Shown: one piece after another, positions 1 to 5,074 of the stretch | Position numbering within the stretch: position 1 is the first letter of the stretch | Layout: the number at the start of each line of letters is the position of its first letter | Notes under the pieces: model-generated | Seen by the model: only the letters and a program-made list of their open reading frames with translations | What the model was told of the DNA's origin: nothing | Databases searched by the model: none | Program-made: the position numbers and the translations under genes | Assembly: GCA_021780795.1 (NCBI GenBank) | Contig: JAJXYA010000216.1 | Location: 1-5,074, forward strand | DNA: 5,074 bases | Direction of reading: 5' to 3' | From: Bacillota bacterium | Lineage (GTDB): Bacteria > Bacillota_A > Clostridia > Clostridiales > Clostridiaceae

Positions 1-40
1 TCAATCATATAAGGTAGAATAACATTTATTGAATTTCCTA

Positions 41-88
41 TAATAAAAAATAGAAAGTTAAGTATACTAAAATCCTTAACTTTCTATT
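41..88 (-). terminator. Intrinsic terminator of the glucosaminidase gene
   Basis: Positions 49-62 pair perfectly with 75-88 (14 bp stem, 12-nt loop). Read on the minus strand the stem is followed at once by a T-rich run (positions 50 to 41 read TTTTTTATTA). It begins 10 nt past the stop codon of the lysin-like gene, so it should end that transcript. The stem is AT-rich, with only four G/C pairs, so efficiency may be moderate. No comparable T-run immediately follows on the plus strand. Confidence 0.8.
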
Positions 89-98
89 CCTATCTTTT

Positions 99-959
99 TT
101 ATTTTAGCAATACATCCCAAGTATTTTTGCCTACAATACCATCTACTACAAGTTTATTTTTAGCTTGAAATTCTTTAATTTTTGATAAGGTTTCATTTCC
201 AAATATACCATCAACACTAATGTTAAGTCTCCATTGTATATATCTTATGCAGGCTTTATTTGTATTAATTTTTACACTACATAAATTCTTATTCATGATG
301 CCACTTACATTAGCCATAATATTTTTATTTAAAATGCCATCCTGTATAAGCCCTAATATTTTTTGAAAAACTTTTACTGCACTCATAGTTGCTGGGCCAT
401 ATACACCATCAACTACCAATACTTTATTATTTAAATCTTTTATTTTCATCACATTTAAATTCTTTTGAATCAAGATAATATCTTCTTTAGTAGGGACTTT
501 TGCATCTTTATTATCCTTTGGGTCATATTCATATAACTTATTTTCTTGTATGAGCTTTATTAATTTAGACGTATATTCAACATCTGTAGAGTAACCACAT
601 TTATAAAGATTTTCACAAGCTCCTTTGTAATCACCTGAATTTAAAACGCCTCTATATCTAGTAGCTGTTAAAAACTTTCCATAATCTAAAATGCTTTCTT
701 CAATTGAATTATATTTTCTGAATTTAGCCATCATAGGAGTTTTAACCCCATCTATCCATTCATTAGTGAGAAACTCTTGAGCGTCAAACCCACAACCCTT
801 TGTCCACTTAATACCAAACACATTATTACCTTTAACAAACTTAAACCAACCTGTTTCTAATATAGCTTGCGCCATAGTAACAGAGGGAAGAACACCATAC
901 TTCTTAAAAGCAAGCAAAGCTCCTGGCAAAAGCTGTTTTATTATTTTTTCTTTATCCAT
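99..959 (-). CDS. Glucosaminidase (GH73-type) with two C-terminal peptidoglycan-binding repeats; endolysin-like
   Basis: This 286-residue protein is predicted to cut the glycan strand of peptidoglycan at N-acetylglucosamine. Residues about 10-145 match the glucosaminidase/FlgJ-AcmA fold: AQAILETGW (30-38) carries the expected catalytic Glu35, followed by GNNVFGIKW (44-52), the FRKY/S element (80-85) and the closing GYSTDVEY..KL motif (122-133). A short Lys/Asp-rich linker (about 146-158) leads to two PG_binding_1-type repeats, about 159-218 (VDGVYGPATMSAVKVFQ at 183-199) and about 236-286 (VDGIFGNET at 249-257, then VDGIVGKNTWDVLL). The start is well supported by AAGGAG at 969-974, 9 nt upstream of ATG. 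The N-terminus (MDKEKIIKQLL) is charged with no hydrophobic signal segment or lipobox, and the protein has five Cys, both more typical of a cytoplasm-made phage-type lysin than of a secreted autolysin. No holin or other phage gene is visible beside it. The domain assignment is firm; the role (prophage relic, lysis or cell-wall turnover) is open. Confidence 0.88.
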   Translation of the reverse strand: MDKEKIIKQLLPGALLAFKKYGVLPSVTMAQAILETGWFKFVKGNNVFGIKWTKGCGFDAQEFLTNEWIDGVKTPMMAKFRKYNSIEESILDYGKFLTATRYRGVLNSGDYKGACENLYKCGYSTDVEYTSKLIKLIQENKLYEYDPKDNKDAKVPTKEDIILIQKNLNVMKIKDLNNKVLVVDGVYGPATMSAVKVFQKILGLIQDGILNKNIMANVSGIMNKNLCSVKINTNKACIRYIQWRLNISVDGIFGNETLSKIKEFQAKNKLVVDGIVGKNTWDVLLK

Positions 960-1022
960 TAATTTCTTCTCCTTTTATATTTTGATATTTAGATATATGA
1001 AGAAAAATAATATTTTTGTAAC

Positions 1023-1055
1023 ATACAATTTCTAATTTACAAATTGGAATTGTAT
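1023..1055. repeat. 33-bp imperfect palindrome upstream of the glucosaminidase gene
   Basis: ATACAATT (1023-1030) is the exact reverse complement of 1048-1055. Symmetry continues inward through a T/G mismatch (1031/1047), a C-G pair (1032/1046), one unpaired T at 1033, and AATTT (1034-1038) against AAATT (1041-1045), leaving a 2-nt centre. It lies 64 nt before the lysin start codon and just downstream of the candidate promoter, where an operator or a 5' UTR hairpin would sit. It matches no operator consensus I can name with confidence (LexA and Fur/PerR boxes do not fit). The dyad is seen directly; a regulatory role is inferred. Confidence 0.5.
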
Positions 1056-1063
1056 ATTTATAT

Positions 1064-1093
1064 ATAATATGTTTTATATTTTAGTATTGTTAA
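1064..1093 (-). promoter_or_regulatory. Candidate sigma-A-type promoter for the glucosaminidase gene
   Basis: On the minus strand TTAACA (1093-1088) is followed after 18 nt by TATTAT (1069-1064). Transcription would begin near 1057 and give a leader of roughly 100 nt that starts in the 1023-1055 dyad. An alternative pair, TTGATT (1100-1095) with TATAAA (1078-1073) at 16-nt spacing, overlaps it. The region is so AT-rich that such matches occur by chance, so this is only a plausible site. Confidence 0.3.
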
Positions 1094-1096
1094 AAA

Positions 1097-1233
1097 TCAA
1101 GAGAATCCTCTATCCATTGTTGATAAAATAGTCTCCAAAGCAATTTCTATTTCTTTTTTATTCTGTAAGCGATACTTAATAAATAATTAACTGCTTGCAA
1201 CTCATCAATTTTATTGAATATTTCTATAACCAT
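1097..1233 (-). pseudogene. Possible frameshifted small gene (about 45 codons), unrecognised
   Basis: From ATG at 1233 one frame reads 28 codons (MVIEIFNKIDELQAVNYLLS, then IAYRIKKK) to a TAG at 1149-1147. The frame that takes over at the A-run (plus-strand T's at 1154-1159) continues as KKEIEIALETILSTMDRGFS to a TGA at 1099-1097. Adding one A to the six-A run joins them into an uninterrupted 45-residue, helix-prone, protein-like sequence, the pattern of a single-base slip. There is no good ribosome binding site before the ATG, and the first frame stays open upstream to a stop near 1290, so the true start is uncertain. I do not recognise the family. It could be a decayed small gene, a sequencing or assembly error in a homopolymer, or chance in AT-rich DNA. 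The segment ends 138 nt before the glucosaminidase start codon. Confidence 0.3.
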
Positions 1234-1245
1234 TACAAATATATT

Positions 1246-1271
1246 CTTATATTTATAATGGTAAATATAAG
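1246..1271. repeat. Perfect 10-bp inverted repeat, 6-nt spacer
   Basis: CTTATATTTA (1246-1255) is the exact reverse complement of 1262-1271, separated by TAATGG. It lies between the liv terminator and the possible small-gene remnant, 13 nt before that remnant's ATG. Neither strand has a clean T-run after it (minus-strand continuation is AATATATTTG), so it is a poor terminator by itself; an operator-type dyad or a weak backup hairpin are the alternatives. Only one base pair at each end of the stem is G-C. Confidence 0.4.
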
Positions 1272-1276
1272 TAAAT

Positions 1277-1320
1277 AAAAAACAAGCTTAAATTGCGTTT
1301 TCTAGACGCAACCTAAGCTT
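1277..1320 (-). terminator. Intrinsic terminator of the liv operon
   Basis: The outer stem pairs 1284-1290 with 1314-1320 (7 bp), then a 2x2 internal loop (AA/CC), then an inner stem of 1293-1298 with 1306-1311 (6 bp, TTGCGT/ACGCAA) and a 7-nt loop. On the minus strand the hairpin is followed by G and six T's (1282-1277). It begins 19 nt after the livF stop codon. The plus strand lacks a T-run, so the terminator acts only on leftward transcription. Confidence 0.88.
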
Positions 1321-1339
1321 ACTTCATATAACTCTTACC

Positions 1340-2065
1340 TTATGCATGTACACTTTCCCCTAAATAGGCCTTCTTCACAGCTTCGTTACACAATAACTCT
1401 TTTCCAGTTCCTTTTATGGTAATTCTTCCAGTTTCAATTACATATCCTATATCTGCAATATGCAAAGCAGCATTAGCATTTTGTTCAATTAACAGGATGG
1501 TCACACCTTGCTTATTGATCTTTTTAATAATATTAAATACATCCTTAATAATTAATGGTGCCAGCCCCAAAGAAGGTTCATCCATCATGAGTAACTTTGG
1601 CCTTGACATTAATGCTCTTCCAATTGCGAGCATTTGCTGTTCTCCGCCAGAAAGTGTTCCTGCTTGTTGCCAAGTTCTTTCCTTTAAGATAGGGAAAAGA
1701 GAATATACCCATTCCATATCTTCCTTAATTCCTTTTTCATCTCTTCTTGAAAAGGCTCCTAGTTTTAGATTTTCAAGCACCGTAAGGTCTGCGAAAACCC
1801 TTCTTCCTTCTGGAACCAAAGTGATTCCATGTTTTACTATATTTTGAGGTTTAACATGCATCAAATCTTTATCTTCATATACAACTGTTCCACTTTTAGC
1901 TTTTACTAGTCCTACAATAGAACGAAGCATAGTGCTTTTTCCAGCACCGTTAGCACCAACTAAGGTGACAATTTTCCCTGCTTCCACCTCTATACTTGCT
2001 CCTTTTAAAGCTTCAATACCGCCATAAGAAACTACTAAATTATCAATTTTAAGCATCTTCTTCAT
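1340..2065 (-). CDS. livF: Branched-chain amino acid ABC importer, ATP-binding subunit LivF
   Basis: One of the two cytoplasmic ATPases that power LIV-I uptake. Visible motifs are Walker A GANGAGKS (37-44), VPEGRRVF (84-91) in the Q-loop region, ABC signature LSGGEQQ (138-144), Walker B LLMMD (158-162) with Glu163, and the D-loop side SLGLAP (165-170). The H-loop histidine is replaced by Gln195 in LLIEQNA, which is normal for LivF. The 241-residue length and the VRxAYLG-type tail (KKAYLGES) also match LivF rather than LivG. It is the last gene of the operon and overlaps the end of livG. Two starts are possible: ATG at 2065 (MKKMLKIDN, 17-nt overlap) or ATG at 2056 (MLKIDN, 8-nt overlap ATGCTTAA). 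Family N-termini commonly begin close to MLK, so the inner start is a real alternative. Branched-chain specificity is inferred from the family and the operon; related HAAT systems carry urea or other amino acids. Confidence 0.95.
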   Translation of the reverse strand: MKKMLKIDNLVVSYGGIEALKGASIEVEAGKIVTLVGANGAGKSTMLRSIVGLVKAKSGTVVYEDKDLMHVKPQNIVKHGITLVPEGRRVFADLTVLENLKLGAFSRRDEKGIKEDMEWVYSLFPILKERTWQQAGTLSGGEQQMLAIGRALMSRPKLLMMDEPSLGLAPLIIKDVFNIIKKINKQGVTILLIEQNANAALHIADIGYVIETGRITIKGTGKELLCNEAVKKAYLGESVHA

Positions 2066-2846
2066 TCACCCCCAAATATGCCTGTATAACCCTTTTGTTA
2101 TTTTGAATATCATAAGGGGTTCCTTCTGCTATAGTAATGCCATAGTCAAGAACATAAATCCTATCCGAAATTCCCATTACAACCTGCATATGATGTTCTA
2201 TCATAAATATAGTTAAGTCAAACTCATCTCTAATTTCTTTAATAAAAAGCGTTAAATCTTCTGACTCTTTTGGATTCATTCCTGCTGCTGGTTCATCTAA
2301 AAGCAAAACCTCAGGGTTCGTTGCCATTGCTCTAGCTATTTCTAGCCTTCTTTGCTTTCCATAAGGAAGAGAATGTGCCTTTTCATCTTTTAAATCTAAT
2401 AACCCTACCTTCTTAAGCAAGTTAAGAGACTTTTCTCTCATTTCCTTTTCTTCTTTTCTGTACCAGGGAAGCCTACAGATTGCATCCATAAAATTGGATT
2501 TTATATTTAAATGATTTGCAATTAGAACATTATCAAGTACTGATAAATCTTTAAACAATCTTATATTTTGAAAGGTTCTTGCAATTCCTGTTTTAGTAAT
2601 TAAATCCGGCCTTACCCCTGTTATATTTTTATTATTAAAATATATTTTTCCTAAAGTAGGTTTGTACACACCAGTAACCATATTAAAGGCAGTAGTTTTA
2701 CCAGCACCATTGGGTCCTATTAATGCTACAATTTCTCCTTTATTTAAGCAAAGATTAAAATCCTTTACTGCAGTAAGCCCTCCAAATTGCATGGTTATAT
2801 TTTCTGCCTTTAACACTGTACTGATAGCTTCTTTCACTTCTGACAT
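2049..2846 (-). CDS. livG: Branched-chain amino acid ABC importer, ATP-binding subunit LivG
   Basis: The second cytoplasmic ATPase of the importer, expected to pair with LivF under the LivH/LivM channel. In order: Walker A GPNGAGKT (44-51), Q-loop Gln93 in ARTFQNIRLF (89-98), a family-typical divergent signature LPYGKQRRLEIARAMA (160-175), Walker B VLLLD (180-184) with Glu185, AAGMNP (187-192), and H-loop His218 in MIEHHM. The FQNIRLF and AYG/PYG-type signature are hallmarks of LivG. At 265 residues it is close to the usual 255 or so, with about 10 extra residues at the N-terminus. The start is fixed by AAGGAGG (2856-2862), 9 nt upstream, inside the last codons of livM, and by a TAATG junction in which the livM stop and livG start share one base. 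No odd residues or breaks. Confidence 0.96.
   Translation of the reverse strand: MSEVKEAISTVLKAENITMQFGGLTAVKDFNLCLNKGEIVALIGPNGAGKTTAFNMVTGVYKPTLGKIYFNNKNITGVRPDLITKTGIARTFQNIRLFKDLSVLDNVLIANHLNIKSNFMDAICRLPWYRKEEKEMREKSLNLLKKVGLLDLKDEKAHSLPYGKQRRLEIARAMATNPEVLLLDEPAAGMNPKESEDLTLFIKEIRDEFDLTIFMIEHHMQVVMGISDRIYVLDYGITIAEGTPYDIQNNKRVIQAYLGVNEEDA
2066..2073 (-). promoter_or_regulatory. livF ribosome binding site inside the end of livG
   Basis: The minus strand reads GGGGGTGA directly before ATG at 2065. The GGGGG core is only 3 nt from that ATG but 12 nt from the next in-frame ATG at 2056. Usual spacing is about 5-9 nt, so neither is ideal and both may be used. The site lies in the last codons of livG (Gly-Val-Asn), so livF translation is probably coupled to livG. 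Confidence 0.6.
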
Positions 2847-3937
2847 TATTCATCGCCTCCTTTTATTGGTGGCTTTCTGCTAAATTTTGAAATTACCTTG
2901 TCAAAGCTAAACTCTTTGGTTCCCATAAGACCATTCCTGAAAAAGATGACTACCATCATGAGTAGTGCTGAGAATACAACCATTCTTAGCCCAGGTATTC
3001 CTTGAATTGTTATAAATCCAAGGTCCATCCTCTCATCAAGAAACCGCAATGCCTCCCCTGCAATTGTCACAACGAAAGCAGCAATAATGGTTCCTGTAAT
3101 ACTACCCATACCGCCAAGTACGATAATAAGAAGTATATTGAAAGTTAATATAAACTTAAACATATTTGGATCTATTGTACCTAACAAATTTCCGAGTAGT
3201 CCCCCACCTACTCCTGCAAAGAATGCCCCAATTGTAAAAGACAATACCTTATGTTTAAACAAATTGATTCCCATACTTTCTGCAGCTACCTCATCTTCTC
3301 TTATTGCTTTTAGGGCTCTTCCATAAGAGCTGTTTATGAGACAAGCAATTATTATAACCGTAGCCACTGCAGTTCCAAACGTCCACCATATATTTGTGGT
3401 GGCAGGAATTCCTTTTAATCCTAAGGCTCCGTTAGTTAAGGTTTGTGTATTTGTGAATACTACTCTTATAATTTCTGAAAAACCTAAAGTAGCAATTGCC
3501 AAATAATCTCCTTTTAACCTTAATACTGGTGTTGCAATCAAATATCCCACAAAAGCTGAAAGAAGTCCTGCTATAATCAGTGCTGGAAAAAATGGCAAGG
3601 TTACGTTAGCCAACGGTTTAATAATAGGAGCTAGGAAAAAATTCTGCACTTTCATATCTGCTGACATTGTTAGTAGTGCTGTAACATAAGCCCCTACTGC
3701 CATAAAACCCGCATGTCCTAATGAAAATAATCCTGTAAAACCATTCACCAAATTCATGCTTAATGCGAGAATTACATAAATAGCACATAAATTTAATATT
3801 CTTGTCTTATATGGGTCTAAATTCTTATCTACAACAAATAATAATATTAGTAAAATCAGCATAGAAATTATTGTTAAAGTGAAATTCCTTTTTTTCATAG
3901 GAAAAATTATTTTTGAAACCGAATTTTCAATTTTCAT
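2846..3937 (-). CDS. livM: Branched-chain amino acid ABC importer, permease subunit LivM
   Basis: Integral membrane permease that forms the translocation path with LivH. The 363-residue protein has a charged N-terminus, a first hydrophobic helix at about 21-36, and further hydrophobic segments at about 47-66, 72-91, 118-139, 183-201, 228-253, 262-292 and 314-334. Family motifs are LSMNLVNGFTGLFSLGHAGF (59-78), LRLKGDYLAIATLGF (139-153), the cytoplasmic coupling loop GRALKAIREDEVAAESMGIN (206-225) that should contact an ATPase subunit, and VLGGMGSITGTIIAAF (273-288). E. coli LivM is longer at its N-terminus, while this compact form is common in other bacteria. The ATG follows AAGGTG (3944-3949) by 6 nt and sits 3 nt after the livH stop, so co-translation is likely. 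The C-terminal tail (about 340-363) is basic and carries the livG ribosome binding site in its last codons. Confidence 0.95.
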   Translation of the reverse strand: MKIENSVSKIIFPMKKRNFTLTIISMLILLILLFVVDKNLDPYKTRILNLCAIYVILALSMNLVNGFTGLFSLGHAGFMAVGAYVTALLTMSADMKVQNFFLAPIIKPLANVTLPFFPALIIAGLLSAFVGYLIATPVLRLKGDYLAIATLGFSEIIRVVFTNTQTLTNGALGLKGIPATTNIWWTFGTAVATVIIIACLINSSYGRALKAIREDEVAAESMGINLFKHKVLSFTIGAFFAGVGGGLLGNLLGTIDPNMFKFILTFNILLIIVLGGMGSITGTIIAAFVVTIAGEALRFLDERMDLGFITIQGIPGLRMVVFSALLMMVVIFFRNGLMGTKEFSFDKVISKFSRKPPIKGGDE

Positions 3938-3940
3938 ATT

Positions 3941-4834
3941 CTACACCTTCTCCGATATTTTTTCGCCCATTATACCTGTTGGCTTAAGGAGGAGTATAGC
4001 GATAAGCAAAATAAATGCAAATGCATCTCTATATCCTGATAAATTTTGGAAAAATGCAACAAGCATAATTTCACCTGTGCCTAGAATAAACCCTCCAATA
4101 ACAGCGCCTTTAATATTTCCTATTCCTCCAATAACCGCTGCTATAAAACATTTTAATCCTGGCATAACACCCATTAGTGGTTGAATCTGTGGAAACTTCG
4201 ATGCCCACATCAATGCCCCAACCGCTGCAAGCATAGATCCAATTCCGAAGGTATAAGAAATTGTTTTATTTACATTTATACCCATAAGTGCCGCTGTTTC
4301 ATAATCTTTCGAAACAGCTCTCATTGCCATTCCATTCTTTGTATGATTAATCAAATACAATAGTAAAAATAAAAGAACAAGTGTAACTACTGGAATCATA
4401 AAAGTCAATCTCTGTACGGATACATTGCCAATTTGGACCATTTTATTAAAGATTTCTGGAGTTGGAAAAGGTTTTGGTCTTCCTCCAAATAATACAATCG
4501 CTACATTCTCCAAAAGAAAAGAGGCACCAATAGCAGAAATCATGATTGAAATTTTGGGTGCGCCTCTAAGAGGCCGATAAGCAGATTTTTCAATTAGCAT
4601 TCCTAATGCACCAGTTAAAATTATTGCTAGTAAAAAAGAAAAATACCAGGGGAACGCAAAGGTTGCTACACCATAAACAGCAAAGTATGTCGCCATCATA
4701 AAAATGTCCCCATGAGCAAAGTTAATCAGTCTTAATATTCCATAAACCATTGTATATCCAATTGCAATCAAAGCATACAAACTTCCAAGTGAAATTCCGT
4801 TAGTAAGATGCTGTAAAAATGTATCTAAAGTCAT
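3941..4834 (-). CDS. livH: Branched-chain amino acid ABC importer, permease subunit LivH
   Basis: Membrane permease partner of LivM, 297 residues, close to the usual 290-310. The N-terminus matches LivH closely: NGISLGSLYALIAIGYTMVY (12-31), then INFAHGDIFM (37-46), AYRPLRGAP (85-93) and ISAIGASFLLEN (99-110). Hydrophobic segments alternate along the whole protein. The cytoplasmic coupling loop is GMAMRAVSKDYETAALMGIN (168-187), followed by GLKCFIAAVIGGIGNIKGAV (226-245) and a final helix ending KPTGIMGEKISEKV. The start ATG is preceded by GGGGGAGG (4839-4846), with the GGAGG core 4 nt from the ATG, which is rather short. It is the first gene of the compact HMGF block. It stands 143 nt after livK, the one wide gap in the operon, so it may be translated independently of livK. 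Substrate assignment rests on family similarity and on the livK-like tail upstream. Confidence 0.95.
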   Translation of the reverse strand: MTLDTFLQHLTNGISLGSLYALIAIGYTMVYGILRLINFAHGDIFMMATYFAVYGVATFAFPWYFSFLLAIILTGALGMLIEKSAYRPLRGAPKISIMISAIGASFLLENVAIVLFGGRPKPFPTPEIFNKMVQIGNVSVQRLTFMIPVVTLVLLFLLLYLINHTKNGMAMRAVSKDYETAALMGINVNKTISYTFGIGSMLAAVGALMWASKFPQIQPLMGVMPGLKCFIAAVIGGIGNIKGAVIGGFILGTGEIMLVAFFQNLSGYRDAFAFILLIAILLLKPTGIMGEKISEKV

Positions 4835-4882
4835 AGGTCCTCCCCCTATATCATTATTAATAATCCACTAAAATGGCTTAAT

Positions 4883-4920
4883 TGACGACTTCAGAAAGGG
4901 ACTTCCCTTCTGAAATGTCA
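4883..4920 (-). other. Second hairpin in the livK-livH gap
   Basis: TTCAGAA (4890-4896) and GGG (4898-4900) pair with CCC (4905-4907) and TTCTGAA (4908-4914), giving 10 bp with one bulged A and a 4-nt loop. TGAC (4883-4886) and GTCA (4917-4920) can extend the stem beyond a small internal loop. The minus-strand continuation (AATTAAGCC) has no T-run, so it is not a standard terminator. It lies 48 nt before the livH start. A role in protecting or processing the mRNA between livK and livH is inferred. Confidence 0.55.
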
Positions 4921-4928
4921 CTAATCAC

Positions 4929-4963
4929 AATACGCTTCACACCATTTTGGATGGAAGCGTATT
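4929..4963 (-). other. First hairpin in the livK-livH gap, just after livK
   Basis: AATACGCTTC (4929-4938) pairs perfectly with GAAGCGTATT (4954-4963). CA/TG (4940-4941 with 4952-4953) and CCA/TGG (4942-4944 with 4948-4950) extend the stem to 15 bp with two single-base bulges and a 3-nt loop. It begins 14 nt after the livK stop, the usual position of a terminator, but is followed on the minus strand by GTGATTAG rather than T's. It therefore suits a read-through stem that stabilises the 3' end of livK mRNA, or a leaky attenuator. Confidence 0.6.
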
Positions 4964-4977
4964 ATCTTATTTTGCTA

Positions 4978-5074
4978 TTATTTAGGCTGTATTACTTCTT
5001 TAAATGTGAATTTTCCATCTTTAACTTCTTTAATTACAGCACTCTTTACTGCATCTCGATTTTCATCAAAGTTA
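4978..5074 (-). CDS. livK: Branched-chain amino acid-binding protein LivK, C-terminal end only (partial)
   Basis: The last 31 codons of a gene that continues past the window edge: NFDENRDAVKSAVIKEVKDG then KFTFKEVIQPK and TAA (4980-4978). The pattern F-D-E-N-x-D-x-V-K-S-A-V-I, then DGKF, is the typical end of LivK/HAAT substrate-binding proteins, and the gene sits directly upstream of livHMGF. In Gram-positives this protein is usually a membrane-anchored lipoprotein, but the signal peptide and ligand-binding residues are outside the window. The identity is therefore inferred from a short tail plus context. Confidence 0.8.
   Translation of the reverse strand, partial: NFDENRDAVKSAVIKEVKDGKFTFKEVIQPK

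Noticed and set aside
1..40. Sequence beyond the lysin terminator at the window edge
   Set aside because: Too short and AT-rich to support any feature; no ribosome binding site, hairpin or coding pattern seen.
960..1339. CRISPR array, tRNA, riboswitch or T-box leader in the 380-nt gap
   Set aside because: No repeated unit with spacers, no cloverleaf and no conserved T-box or riboswitch core is visible; only the terminator, two dyads, the mini-gene remnant and a weak promoter can be supported.
1479..1481. Missing H-loop histidine in LivF (Gln195 in LLIEQNA)
   Set aside because: Gln at this place is usual in LivF proteins, for example E. coli LivF has VEQNA, so it is not a defect.
1416..1847. 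143-codon open frame on the plus strand, opposite livF
   Set aside because: It is fully antisense to conserved livF motifs (Walker A/B, signature), has no ribosome binding site worth noting, and its composition is that of a reverse-complement shadow.
2343..2366. Divergent ABC signature in LivG (LPYGKQR instead of LSGGQ)
   Set aside because: A Y-G-x-Q-R signature is characteristic of the LivG family; no loss of function is implied.
3087..4363. Several plus-strand open frames opposite livM and livH (3087-3326, 3879-4184, 4181-4363) and one opposite livG (2662-2883)
   Set aside because: All lie on the opposite strand of clearly conserved permease or ATPase genes; their sequences are Pro/Ile/Ser-rich shadows of hydrophobic or glycine-rich coding and resemble no known protein.
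4853..4864. 12-bp perfect palindrome ATTATTAATAAT just before the livH ribosome binding site, with weak -10-like sequence
   Set aside because: It is composed only of A and T, so chance symmetry is likely, and no convincing -35 box lies at the right distance, so neither an operator nor a livH promoter can be supported.

Overview
The window is AT-rich DNA with strong purine-rich ribosome binding sites, A/T-ending codons and hairpin-plus-T-run terminators. It looks like a low-GC Gram-positive, most likely a Clostridium-type Firmicute; that is an inference from composition and protein style, not a taxonomic match. Every supported gene lies on the minus strand, so transcription runs from high to low coordinates.

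From 5074 down to 1340 is a branched-chain amino acid (LIV-I, HAAT family) ABC importer operon in the order livK (only its last 31 codons are inside the window), livH, livM, livG, livF. LivK would capture leucine/isoleucine/valine outside the membrane, LivH and LivM form the channel, and LivG and LivF are the two ATPases. The four distal genes are tightly packed: a 3-nt gap H/M, a 1-nt TAATG overlap M/G, and a 17-nt (or 8-nt) overlap G/F. livK is separated from livH by 143 nt holding two strong hairpins with no T-run, a layout suited to making more binding protein than permease. A clear intrinsic terminator closes the operon at about 1277-1320.

From 960 to 1339 is a 380-nt stretch without an intact gene. 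Besides the liv terminator it holds two AT-rich inverted repeats (1246-1271 and 1023-1055), a short minus-strand coding remnant that becomes a continuous 45-codon reading frame if one A is restored to an A-run (1097-1233), and a possible promoter for the next gene.

From 959 to 99 is a 286-residue peptidoglycan hydrolase: an N-terminal glucosaminidase (GH73-type) domain followed by two peptidoglycan-binding repeats, with no signal peptide, so it resembles a phage-type endolysin more than an exported autolysin. It has its own ribosome binding site and terminator (41-88), so it is probably a single-gene unit unrelated to the transporter.

I found no convincing undescribed multi-gene system. The points most worth a second look are the leaderless lysin, the frameshifted mini-gene, the two intergenic dyads and the tandem hairpins between livK and livH.
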